Shown one piece after another: positions 45,680 to 56,130 of a DNA stretch of 64,000 nt (positions within the stretch are counted from its first letter, which is position 1; each line of letters opens with the position of its first letter). The DNA lies in NCBI GenBank assembly GCA_027257055.1, contig JAPVLO010000056.1, positions 2,790,001 through 2,854,000 on the forward strand, written 5' to 3'. The DNA comes from Cephalopachus bancanus. Taxonomy: Eukaryota > Chordata > Mammalia > Primates > Tarsiidae. A program made the translations under genes and the position numbers. The notes below the pieces were generated by a model. The model did no database searches. It was not told where the DNA came from and saw only the letters and a list, made by a program, of their open reading frames with translations.

Positions 45680-45815
45680 GCAGGAATCTTAGAGGTCACC
45701 CACTCAAACTCTTCCTTCTCAGTTGAAAATATGCATATATAAATCCAGGGAGGTCAACTAAGAACCTCACGGGCACACAGGTCTTCTGACCGACTTGAGG
45801 CTAGAACTCATATGT
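45680..45815 (-). mobile_element. MIR-like fragment, antisense
   Basis: gtcacccactcaaactcttc, then cagggaggtcaactaagaac, then acaggtcttctgaccg. Weak but ordered. Confidence 0.45.
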
Positions 45816-46015
45816 TGTTTTATCCTATTCTAGGATTCTCTGCTGGTCTGTCAGTGCTTCATTTCTTTTACTTGCACATAGGTAAGTTAATTCAGCAAAG
45901 GTGACTCGGCAAAAATGACCACAGAGATTTTAAAAGGTCCCTTGCAAGCATAGAGAGCCTCTCTAATATTACCGTTAGAATAAAACAACACTAAAAAGTA
46001 AACTGTGTTCATGAC

Positions 46016-46041
46016 ATTGTATAATGACATCATTATACAAT
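46016..46041. repeat. 26-bp palindrome
   Basis: Arms attgtataatga and tcattatacaat are exact reverse complements separated by CA. AT-rich and able to form a cruciform. It lies in otherwise unassigned DNA (45816-47059) with no gene. Confidence 0.92.
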
Positions 46042-47059
46042 AGTGACTTACTAGTTAAAAGTTGATAATATATTAGCACTCTTGCCACAATGAAAATGAA
46101 GTAAAAAAAATAGAGAGAGAGATAAAGAAAAAGACCTCTAATTTCACGGTACAGTAGATGTTAGAACAAGAAATGAACTTATACCTATGAGGTCAATCTC
46201 ATCTCGTAGTCAGGAAATATTAATTTGCTGATATGCTTTATGCTGGAGAGTTTAAAAGAAAATTGGTATAAATGGTGCTACAAAATTTCAACCTCTCTGA
46301 TGAGGCTGAGCAAGAACAGTAAAAAAGAACCTGTTTCTAGGCACTGCATTTTATTACACAAAGGACTGAATTAGAAAATTGGACTATTAATAAAATATTT
46401 CCTACATAGACTTTGCTGATTAAATAAAAAGCTTCATGCTTTTACAGAGATCTGACACGTTACAATCACGTTTAAGGGCAGTGAGTTCCTTTTTGTAATT
46501 ACTAGTAAAGATGGTTTAATTACACCCATAAGTCTCAAGATATTGCTGCAATACACCAGCTGGGGACTGAAGTGCCCACTCTCTACCTGATTCCTAGATT
46601 ATCTGGAGTCTGACATGCAAATCCCATCAGCTATGATTCAGATCCTTCTAAGAAGCAGCTTAGGCAATATATCTTTTGCCTTATTCATAAAGAAAAATAA
46701 TCACAATAGATGCAACGATTTACTTACATTGTTAACTCTCTGGGGCATAGTTGCCTACTTCCCAGAGAGAAGGAATTAGTTTGTGAGTATACTGTCATAA
46801 ACACAGACAGAGCAAGACCAAAGAGAATCCAAACAGCTCAATGCTCTGATAATTGGAAGATACATCTCATGACCCTTGCTCTGGATACGGGAATGCTCCC
46901 ATTAAATGATAGAAGCCTGCTTTGTAAATTGATAGCAATTCACAAGATAGAAAATCCAGCTCCCTTCACCCCTCCCCGCCCCCCACCACCACCCAAAACA
47001 TTGGCTTTCCTAGGAAGAGAACTGGGGGATCCAAGAAGGCTTTAAAGGTACTAGTCAGA

Positions 47060-47600
47060 TTACTAAACTGTTGTAAGCATGCATTTCCCATTCTGATTTT
47101 CCTTTGGGGGATTATCCTCTTAGCCCAGTCTTAGTCCATGCAGTTTTGCGGGGCTGATCTCACCCTCTGGCTGCAGAGTTTCAGTCCTGCTCAGCGAGCA
47201 GGAATGCTACTGCTTCAACCCTAGTCCCAGTGACTGGTTCATGAATGAGAATAAGGCCACTGAGAGCCAGCCTTAGCCATTCTATGGATCTGTTGGGGAA
47301 AAGCACTCTCTCGCTGGGGCTGCTGAACTAGCAGGAGGTGAGCCTGGATTGTTGGTGGCCATCTATGCCACTGCTTGGGGAAAGTCTACTAACAAAGCCA
47401 GCAGAAAAGGCAAAGCTGTGGAAACAGCTGATGGAGCTCTGACTTTAGGCACACCTGCAGCTAAACTGCACCTAGACTTGGTTACGAGAGCCAAGAAAGT
47501 CCCTTTTAAACTGAAGCCAGAGTAAGCTCTATGTTGTCACTAACAACCTATGGGGTCGGCATATAGCCAAAATTCTAAAATCAAACCTCTAACTTAACAT
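47060..47600. other. Old repeat-like block, family not assigned
   Basis: GC content is higher than in its surroundings and phrases such as cagcgagcaggaatgctact and tggggctgctgaactagcag look like an ancient LTR or DNA transposon. I could not name it. No coding content recognised. Confidence 0.3.
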
Positions 47601-47810
47601 GGCAGCAGCCACGTGAGACACCCTCCACCAACCTCCCGTCAAAATTAATGGAATGTATAGAAAGGAAAAATGCAGTATCTTGAGTCTATACCAGGTGTTA
47701 AATAAAAAGACCAGAAGGAGCAAACTAAATGCTGTATGGGTATCTCAGTGTGAAAAACAAAAATCTCATCCTAAGTCCATTCTACTCTTTGAACCAGGAC
47801 AACAAAAGCC

Positions 47811-47990
47811 CATGCCATCCAATATGGTAGCCACTAGTCACATGTGGCTATTAAAATTAAAATTAAATTAAATAGAATATTTCAAAAATTTCAGTTTCTC
47901 ACTCACAATAGCTACACTTGAAATACTCAATAGCCATGTGAACCATGTTAGACAGCACAGATATAGAACATTTTCATCCCACCGAAAGTT
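47811..47990. mobile_element. hAT-type MER element
   Basis: atccaatatggtagccacta and gtcacatgtggctattaaaa, then acacttgaaatactcaatag, ccatgtgaaccatgttagac and gcacagatatagaacatttt follow the order of the family noted at 38.8 kb. More complete than that copy. Confidence 0.75.
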
Positions 47991-48202
47991 CCAAAAATAT
48001 TTCTGCCCATTCCAGATGCAGAATGTAGTCACTACACAGACCAGAAAGTTAAGCTGCCACAAAAGATTAATAAAAGATGATATTCATCAAAGCGTTAAGA
48101 AATTCACAAAAGTGTTATTTATAAAGGAAAATAATTAGCAGCAAGTTAAATGTACACCAGGAAGAGTTAAATTATGATGCAGGCATTTAAAAAATATATA
48201 AC

Positions 48203-48483
48203 TGCCGGGCTCGGTGGCTCAGCCTGTAATCCCGCGCCTTTGGGAGGCTGAGGTGAGTGGATTGCCTGAGCCCGCGGGTTCGAGACCCGCCTGGGTAGCG
48301 AGACCTCATCTCTACAATAAATTAAAAAATTAGCTGGGCGTGGCAGTGCGCGCCTGTAGTTCCAGCTACTTAGAAGGCTGAGGCGGAAGGATCGCCGGAG
48401 CCCAACAGGTCGAGGCTGCGGTGGCCGGAAGCGGCCACTGCACTCCAGTCTGGGTGACAGAGTGAGACTCCAACTCAAAAAAA

Positions 48484-48501
<18 letters not shown>
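48203..48501 (+). mobile_element. Alu, young lineage copy (left of an inverted pair)
   Basis: Full copy starting gccgggctcggtggctcagc, with B-box region gcgggttcgagacccgc intact and an A-run of about 25 that passes into an AT dinucleotide run (48501-48518). No clear target duplication, since the flank is low complexity. Confidence 0.95.
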
Positions 48502-48517
<16 letters not shown>

Positions 48518-48548
48518 TAAAACTATTAAAAGCATATTTAGAAAGTGG

Positions 48549-48851
48549 TTTTTTTTGTTTGTTTTTTTTTTTGAGTTGGAGTCTCACTCTGTCGCCCAGA
48601 CTAGAGTGCAGTGGCCGCTCCCGGCCACTGCAGTCTCGACCTGCTGGGCTCTGGCGATCCTTCCGCCTCAGCCTTCCAAGTAGCTGGAACTACAGACGCG
48701 TGCTACCATGACCGGCTAATTTTTTTTGATTTATTGTAGAGATGAGGTCTCACCAAGTTGCCCTGGCGGGTCTCGAACCCGCGGGCTCAGGCAATCCACT
48801 CACCTCAGCCTCCCAAGGCGGGGGATTACGGGCTGAGTCCCTGAGCCCGGC
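48549..48851 (-). mobile_element. Alu, young lineage copy (right of an inverted pair)
   Basis: Full antisense copy from a T-rich tail (tttttttgtttgtttttttt) to tgagcccggc. Fewer than 50 bases separate its tail from the tail of the preceding sense Alu, so the pair is tail to tail and strongly complementary. A further T run follows it. Confidence 0.95.
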
Positions 48852-48950
48852 TTTTTTTTTTTTTTTTAACCAAAAAGTAATGTATTGACTGGATGAACTT
48901 AAAGTAAAATGTTTGCAGCAAAAGAGAATAGCAAAATAACTACAACAGCT

Positions 48951-49106
48951 TTTTTTTTTTTTAACTGGAGTCTCGCTCTGTCACCCAGGCTGGAGTGTTA
49001 ATGGAACACTCACAGCCACCCCAGCTTTGACCTGCTGGGCTCTGAAGATCCTCCCGCCTCAGTCTTCCAAGTAGTCAGAACTACAGGCACATGCTACCAC
49101 ACCCGG

Positions 49107-49155
<49 letters not shown>

Positions 49156-49278
49156 TTTATTGTAGAGCCGATGTCTCGCCAAGTTGCCTAGGTTGGCCTT
49201 GAACCCACGGGCTCACGCAATCCACTCGCCTCAGCCTCCCAAGGTCCTGGGATTACAGTCTGAGTCACCGAGCCAGAC
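48951..49278 (-). mobile_element. Alu, antisense, third of the cluster
   Basis: Antisense copy with the target duplication caacagct at 48943-48950 and 49279-49286. Its middle A-rich linker has grown into a TTTA repeat (49108-49160). Confidence 0.94.
49108..49160 (+). repeat. TTTA repeat inside an Alu
   Basis: About 12 uninterrupted TTTA units that arose in the linker between the two Alu monomers. Confidence 0.95.
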
Positions 49279-49299
49279 CAACAGCTAATTTTTAAAATG

Positions 49300-49502
49300 T
49301 TTTCCATGTGCCAAGTAACATGCTAATTTTTAAAATGCATTATCTGGTTTAATAATAAAAATAGTAGAAAAAATAGACAATATCTTTATTTCCATTTCAC
49401 AGAGGAAAAAAATAAGACTTAGCAAGATTACTAATGGATTTACTGGTGGAGGAGGCCAGACTGAAATTCATTTTGGTCTGACCGCAAATCCTAACTTGTT
49501 TA
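49300..49502 (-). mobile_element. MIR, antisense
   Basis: ccatgtgccaagtaacatgc, then tttccatttcacagaggaaa, then ttactggtggaggaggccag, in antisense MIR order. Diverged. Confidence 0.65.
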
Positions 49503-49867
49503 TCTTTAGAACTGAATATATGAAGAGTAATTGTCACTGGGTAGAAGTATAAGTGACTTTTTTTCTCTTTTGTGCTTTTCTGTGTTTTCCAAATTAAATA
49601 GATGAGAGAAAAAATGTATTGAGAAAAAAATTTCTGGAAGAAAACAATATTTAAACTAGACAGCAGCCACTACATAGTTAACAGGAGGTTGCTGTGTGCA
49701 ATGGATTCTTGCTTAAAACAGGTTAATTATGAACAGTAGGAGTTTTCATATTCTGCTGAAGCTTCTGTTCAAATCTAATTTCTCAAAGTATATTGCTAGA
49801 CGCTAATGAAAACCCAAAGAGACACATGCATTCGGGAGATGTATAGCCAATGAATTTTCTGTTGTTT

Positions 49868-50398
49868 TTATTGTGAACAACTTTTTTTATATCCTAACAT
49901 TTTTATGCCAGCTATGAAAAAGATAAATAAATATTTATGACATTCACTCAATTCCACAGTAACTACTAAGTCGCTCATGTTCTCACTCCTGTTTGAAATG
50001 TGCATATTTTTAGTGACTGGGAGTCTCAACCCTAAATGAGAAAGCCACAGAATGCTGTCATTAAAGGCCCTAAAACTACTCATTTGACTCACTTCAAGGA
50101 TATGCCCTTGGTAGCGGTACAAAACAAGCTTAATTAAGGCTGCTACACAGGCTGAGAAAGATACAGATTTCAGCGCTGTCCAACAAACAGCTAAGAACAC
50201 ACCAAAATTGCTGTGGACACTGGTTTCACTGAAGCTTTTACCATGTAACAGAAGAGTTTCATCAAAAAACAACAACGTGGTTGAGAAAACACAGAAATAA
50301 ATGAGGACCAGCTTCCACCATTCAACTGTCTTGCAGAAACTTCTTCCTTTACCAAAAATGGTCCAATTTACACCTTGGTATATTGACTGAACTTCCAC
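49868..50398 (-). other. 176-codon open frame, not recognised
   Basis: The predicted product has three hydrophobic stretches (LVLIYFCVFSTTLLFF near residue 31, FLAVCWTALKSVSFSACVAA near 68 and YLFIFFIAGIKMLGY near the end) and no motif I can assign. There is no Kozak-like context or visible promoter, and no repeat explains the DNA. It is as likely to be a chance frame as a gene. It could also be a piece of an unrecognised retrocopy. Confidence 0.15.
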
Positions 50399-50859
50399 TT
50401 GAGGGAGACTTATGTAGTTATAACATAGTAATTATAAAGAATATGACAGAATTCACCAATAGGTGGTTCATAGGCTAAAACAGCCCTTAGGCCAGTTTAA
50501 CCCACAAAATATTTGTTGTTTGTTTCAACTCACTTAGTGCTCAATTTTGAAGAGGGATCTCACACACGAACAAGATTTCTAGCTTTTCTTGAAAAAGCCG
50601 AAGACCTACATGGGTCCAGAACTCCATTGCTGCAACCATCAGGGGGAGCTCAACAGTGACTTACTTGTCCACTCCAGACCGTTTCACTCTCAAATGCCTG
50701 ATCCTCGTAGGCATCTGAGTTTGTAGTTCTTATAACAGGAGACACCTGAAAGACCATTACTATACCACACCTGATACTCACACACTCCTTCATTTTACCT
50801 AAATAAGTAAGACTATAGTTTTTCTTAGAGTGCTCTTTGACCCCAGGCAATAGGAGAAT

Positions 50860-51090
50860 CTAGTTAGTCTCCGAGAAATTTACACCAAAACCCAAAGACT
50901 CTGTGTGAGCTCCATGTGCCCAACCACCACCTCCCCACTAACACTTGGTAACAGGGTGCTCCACAAACCGGCTCTGAAAACTTTCCCAGCCTCGTTTCCC
51001 CTGGCTCCTGTCACCCCACCACTTCATGATCCATCCACACCAAACGACCTAGGACTCCTCACACATAATAGTGTATGCCTGTACCTTTGC
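50860..51090 (+). repeat. Inverted duplication, left arm
   Basis: This segment is repeated in inverted orientation at 53059-53283. By hand alignment there are about 23 substitutions, mostly transitions, and one 6-base gap in about 225 aligned bases, so about 90% identity. Shared landmarks are agaaatttacaccaaaa, cttcatgatccatcca and cacacataatagtgt. The right part overlaps an L2, but two independent L2 copies would be far more diverged than this. Confidence 0.9.
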
Positions 51091-51500
51091 TATGGTCTCC
51101 TGACCTAGAATGTTGGCTTTGTGTCTTAGTAGACCATATACACCATGAGGACAACTATAGTTTCTATCACACCTCACCCTGTAAGCCTGTAAGAACATAT
51201 TTTATTGCATGAAAGACACTCCAGCAAATTCCAAGTCACGCTCAAAATACTTAGCTTAGTTGCTGACCCTTCCCCACAATGGTGAAATTCATCCTTTTAT
51301 CTTTTTTTTGTTTTTTTTTTTACATCAGCAAATATCTTTGGGTTGTACTTAGTCCTACATCATCTGTTTATTGGTGCATCCCTGTCTATTTCTGGATCTT
51401 GAGGGAGAAAGTCCGTGTCTTCTATATGGTGAAATCCATAGATTCCACCACTGTGCCCAGTACCCCACAGTGGCTCAATAAACACTGAGTAAGTGGATGA
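50980..51500 (+). mobile_element. L2, sense, patchy
   Basis: It passes tcccagcctcgtttcccctg, gcctgtacctttgctatggt and gatcttgagggagaaagtcc and ends gtggctcaataaacactgag, the L2 3' tip. A 13-T run lies near 51310. The left part is shared with the inverted duplication. Confidence 0.65.
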
Positions 51501-52589
51501 AGTGATAGAGCGCAGAGTCTTTTCACACAAATCATTACTTCTTGTAATGGATACTGAGCTAACCATTATCCTCCACAACAGTATCATCCTCATCATCACA
51601 TCATTACTGCCACCAGCATCACCATGTCCATCCGACAGATCACAGAGACCCAGTATACACAGCTTGTATGAAAAGATGCCAGCATTTAAACACATGTCTT
51701 TCTGTTGAATGCAGCTGAAATGCAGCCAAGGGGATGGAAAAGATCTGAATCGTACGGACTGTGATTATTCTATATGTTTCCACCTACTCCTCCACACCCT
51801 CCCAATTTAAAAATAAAATGAAAGAATGGCTTGTTTAGATCATGTCCAAGGCAAAGTCACCGTCATATGAACAACCCAAAATGCACCTATAAGAAAGCCA
51901 GCTGAACAATGCCTGCAGAATTCAATTCCAGCAGTGACAGGTCTGATGTCTTTACCTACCGAACATATATTTCCTTCCTCTGGAGTTTTCTGTAAGTTAT
52001 GGATTAATAAACTTTCCCTAAGAACATAGCCTTATTAATCTTGCAAAATACTCAGAAAAAGAAAATACTTTATTATTCCCATCTCAAGTGAATTATGATA
52101 AACAGGCCCATATATGCTCACAAGACATAAAGCTGCTCTCCGCAGCAAGTTGTGTTCGTGGTGGTGTTTGCTTGCCTCTCTCCAGTGGGATTTGGAATAA
52201 ATAAATGTCAAACTATCTCCTCACCTGTGAAGATAACAGAACCATCAAGGTCACAGTAAGCCATGATCTCATTTTTGAAGGGAGAAAGAAAAAATTAGCA
52301 CAGGGTGGCATTAGTTCAAATCCTCCTCCCAAAACTGAAAAGCAAACAAACAAACAAAAAACAGAGGCACAGAGAGAGGAAGTTGTCCCCAGTCAACTAC
52401 TGAACTCTTTCTTTCCCTGAAGCATGTCCTTCCCAAAGGGAAAAATGATTCGATGTTGTGCAATTGATTTCACTGTCTGAAAAGTAGAGGAGTGAGAGGA
52501 GAGAAATGACCATTTGTGGCACATCAACGTGCACCAGGAACCGTTCGATTGTGCTGCATGTGTTACTTCTCTGGATTTCCAAAACAATA
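51501..52589. other. No gene; weak antisense MIR
   Basis: aacagaggcacagagagagg and gttgtccccagtcaactact near 52362-52402 suggest a small antisense MIR. Otherwise open frames of about 60-110 codons without motifs. This is the spacer of the inverted duplication. Confidence 0.4.
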
Positions 52590-53050
52590 TGCATGCTTTA
52601 TTGCAGCACTAGTCATAGTAACAAAAACATGGAACCAACCCGGATGTCCATGAAAAGTGAACGGGATAAAGAAAAGGTGGTACACATACATGATGGAATG
52701 TTATGCAGCCTTAAAGAAAAACAAAATCATGGCCTTCACAGTAGCTGGGATGCAGTTGGAGATCATCATATTAAGTAAACTATCACAGAAAGAACTGAAT
52801 ATCATATGTTCTCAGTCATAAGTGGGAATTGATCACTGGTCACACTAACACAAGGGTGGTATTGGCAGATGCTGGACACTGCCAGAGGAGGACGGAAAGA
52901 GGACAGAGGGAAGTGTGTGGCAACACTCTGGGTGTCTGATCTACTATAGGGAGAGAGAGGGCCAGTTAGAAGCCCAAACATCACCTGCATTCAACCTACG
53001 TATGCAGTAAATTCCCACTTGTACACCACAACTCTAAAATAAACATATGT
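52590..53050 (+). mobile_element. L1 3' end, sense
   Basis: Starts at ctttattgcagcactagtca inside the ORF2 end, includes gatggaatgttatgcagcct, then the primate L1 3' UTR (gaagcccaaacatcacctgc) and ends with ctctaaaataaacatatgtg. It stops next to the right arm of the inverted duplication. No confident target duplication. Confidence 0.85.
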
Positions 53051-53058
53051 GTGTACAG

Positions 53059-53280
53059 GCAAAGGGACAGGCACACACTATTATGTGTGAGGAGTCCCAG
53101 GTCATTTGGTATGGATGGATCATGAAGTGGTGGGGAGACAGGAGCCACGGGAAATGAGGTTGGGAAAGTTTTTAAAGCCAGTTAGCGGAGCACCCTGTCA
53201 CCAATTGTTAGTGGGGTGGTTGGGCACATGGGGCTCATACAGAGTTTTTGTTTTTTGGTGTAAATTTCTCTGAGATTAAC

Positions 53281-53283
<3 letters not shown>
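53059..53283 (-). repeat. Inverted duplication, right arm
   Basis: Reverse-complement copy of 50860-51090. It lacks six bases of the cacctccccac stretch. Its left edge lies within about ten bases of the L1 3' end and its right edge at the start of a GA microsatellite. Confidence 0.9.

Positions 53284-53312
<29 letters not shown>
53282..53312 (+). repeat. GA dinucleotide run
   Basis: About 15 uninterrupted AG units at the edge of the right duplication arm. Confidence 0.95.
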
Positions 53313-53315
<3 letters not shown>

Positions 53316-53322
53316 TTTTGAT

Positions 53323-53460
53323 TAAGGCCCAGAGAGTGAAGGGTTTTGCCCATTGTCATGGAGCTAGTTATCAATCAAGCCTTGGTTTGACCATCTGTAA
53401 AATGGAGATAGCAATGCTCATCCTGCCTACCTATTAAGACTTCTAAAGTTTGAAGAAGTT
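53323..53460. mobile_element. MIR pieces in opposite orientations
   Basis: An antisense core (aaggcccagagagtgaaggg, ttttgcccattgtcatggag) is followed by a sense core (ttggtttgaccatctgtaaa, atggagatagcaatgctcat). They are either two insertions or one rearranged copy. Confidence 0.55.
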
Positions 53461-53467
53461 TCTGAAT

Positions 53468-53468
<1 letters not shown>

Positions 53469-53520
<52 letters not shown>
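53469..53520 (+). repeat. GT then GA compound microsatellite
   Basis: About ten GT units pass directly into about sixteen GA units. The Cys-Val-Arg-Glu frame crossing it is an artefact. Confidence 0.96.
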
Positions 53521-53524
<4 letters not shown>

Positions 53525-54515
53525 TACGCATATAAAATACTATATAAATATAAGACTACTGCAGCTAGAGTGTGGTTTACCTGGATATTTACCTGTTGGC
53601 TTCATTACATCTAAATGTCGAATATTTAAAGGATGTTTGAATGGGACCAAGGAATCAGATCTAAAACAAACATCATGCACCACAAAGGGGAAATAAATGG
53701 TCTAACTTCATTATTGACCCCTTGGTGGCTTTGCAACAGGTGTGCCATGTCTCCTCCATAAGCAAAGTCTGCTCCTCTGCAGAATGAGTGGACTGTTCTG
53801 ACAGGCTACAGGGACCTACCCAGAAATTTACAGAATTCCAGAGCTGTGATGTTACACAAGCATTGCCCTAGAACCGAAAGTTAGCAGACCACATTTCCAT
53901 TCATTCTCCCTCTGTCATGCTGAAATACAGGTTCACGATCCTTTATCCAAATTCTTTGGGGTCTGGTGTGTTCCAAGTACAGATTTATTTTGAATTGTTA
54001 GAAGGGCAACAAATACTGTACCATGCACTAGCCTTTTATTTGTAATATCCCTATCCAAATTTAGGGTGACATCCTGTAATTCAAGTCATTAATGCTTCTG
54101 GAGAAAATGGATGACCATCCCTACTCAGAGGGATCAATCAGGAGTCTAAGTAGCCTCGTGTCAGTTCGGGTCAGGTCAGGTTTTACCACTAAATGACTTA
54201 CCAATAAACTTTGGGTTTCAGAGCCTCTGAATTCCACAACTACAGAAAAGGGACTGTGCAGTCCTACTGCTGCAGTCCTACTTCCTGGGCCACTCAACAC
54301 TCAAACAGCTCGCCTTGCCAAGACAGAGAGTCTACTGCCCACAGAGTTGCTCTCAATTTTCTGCAAGGGGCCGGAAAGAATGGATGGGATAGAGTGGGAG
54401 GACAGGGAAAAGGAGGAACGAGGAACCAACCCAACACATCACATATTTCTCATCATTGTTTCCCTGTAGTTCTGCAAAAATATTTCTGTTAGAGAGTTAC
54501 TTTCCTGCTATATGC
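53521..54515. other. No gene or assigned repeat
   Basis: A 93-codon open frame (54211-54492) has no domain. Nothing else recognised. Confidence 0.4.
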
Positions 54516-54525
54516 AATAGGTCCT

Positions 54526-54817
54526 GGCCAGGTGCGGTGGCTCAAGCCTGTCATCCCAGCACTTTGAGAGGCTGAGGTGAGGGGATTGTCTAAGCCTACG
54601 GATTCAAGAACAGCCCGGGCAACTTAAATCAAAAAAAGTAGCCTTGTGTGGTAGCACGCACCTGTAGTTCCAGCTTTGGAAGTCTGAGGCAAAAGGATCG
54701 CCGGAGCTCAGCAGGTTGATGCTGGGGTGGCCATGAGCATGCCACTGCACTTCAACCTGGGCGATGGAATGAGACTCCAACTCAAAAAAAAAAAAAAAAG
54801 AAGAAGAAAAGAAAAGA
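54526..54817 (+). mobile_element. Alu, sense
   Basis: Complete but decayed copy with the lineage end gactccaactc and a purine-rich tail (aagaagaagaaaagaaaaga). The target duplication aataggtcct lies at 54516-54525 and 54818-54827, perfect over 10 bp. The B-box stem is lost (gattcaagaacagcc). Confidence 0.94.
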
Positions 54818-54849
54818 AATAGGTCCTTTGCCTGCTTCTCTCAGATCCA

Positions 54850-55400
54850 TTCCTGATCCCGTCCCCTGCTCTGTTGGATGACACAGGAAGTCAATCCTAA
54901 CATTTCCCAGGCTCCCTTGTCACTTGACTTCCAGTTAGATTCACTCAGTGGGAAAGACTGGCTGAGGATAGGAGGAAAAGAGGAAGAGAAGCTAGAGTAT
55001 TAGAGTATTTATCTCCCTTTCTCTCTCTTTCTGCTTCAAAGTAGCAGCCCTAGAAGTCGCTGGCTCCATCCTCCATGATTTCCGTCCATCCTTGTGCGGC
55101 GCCCACTCCCACCATAGAGACTCTGCTATGCTTCCAGCTGCCCCAATTCCTGACCTTTTCTCCACTGTGGCCTGTCCTCCAGGGTTCCACCTGCCTCCTG
55201 GTGACCCCACCTTCTGGGATCTGTGACACTATCTTCACTCTAAGTGCCTGCAGATCTAAACATAGGTTGGCTTCCTGCTGTTCCTAATCTGTCTTTTGCT
55301 TCTTGCATATTGCACTTTCTTCCCACACTTTTGTAACTAGTTTCCTGCATTCAATTCTCCCAATTGAGCTCCTTGGTACAGATCTCTTGGCTGTCACTGA
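54850..55400. other. Ancient interspersed repeat, family not assigned
   Basis: ttgacttccagttagattca, then gggaaagactggctgagga, then the pyrimidine-rich ctttctctctctttctgctt and ctcttggctgtcactgatac recur in mammalian genomes in this order, as an old MER or LTR-type repeat. Open frames within it (60-70 codons) are not genes. Confidence 0.4.
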
Positions 55401-55964
55401 TACAGTGTATACCATTAGAAATGCAGCTGTTGTTGTTTGGGGTGTGTTCAGGGATAGACACATATTGATTGGTAGAGTTGTGATCCCTAGACTAATTTTA
55501 AACTGGCATCAGGTAATCCACCAAGTAAGTAATCACACATGTAAAATGTTTATGGTACTATGCTATGGGATTAGACAAGGAACTAGAAAGTTTACCTCTC
55601 AACTACTCTCAATACTTCCTCTCCCATTGAAATGACGCACATGAGAGAGAACAAAGTACATTCTTAAACCTTTAGGTTAAGAAGCCTTTTTTGTTGTTGA
55701 TTTTTTTGTGCAACTCCTTTGATTTTATAAAACTGGAAGGAAAGAAAGGAAGACTGGCAGAGAGTGGGGACAGGGCAGAAAGGGAAAAAAAAGCAGAATT
55801 TGAAAATAATAAGAAACTAAAAATGTGTCTCAATGTTTAAAGAAAGCCCTTATTTTGTTTTTGTGGACCCAAAATAGTTCAGCACAAGGACATTTTCCCT
55901 TCTGCTGAAAAAAACAGACAAAAAAGAAGTTTAAAAAAATTTTTTTAAACTAGAGGTAGCAAGT
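55401..55964. other. No gene or assigned repeat
   Basis: A 110-codon open frame (55303-55635) begins inside the repeat above and carries no motif. A-rich purine patches follow near 55740-55800. Confidence 0.35.
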
Positions 55965-56130
55965 ATTTATGCCGACTTTCCTCTAAAAGCCAAGTACAGA
56001 GGACATAAAAGATAGCACCCTTCAGAAACTCCCAGTCTTTAGAGGGATGTAGATTAACAATAGAACAATTGAAGACATAATGAAGTATGGTGTTTCACAG
56101 AGTCCGGTGCTCAAGAGGCCAAAGAAGGAG
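55965..56130 (-). mobile_element. L2 fragment, antisense
   Basis: aagccaagtacagaggacat, then cccttcagaaactcccagtc, then tagaacaattgaagacataa and cagagtccggtgctcaagag follow antisense L2 order. Confidence 0.6.
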
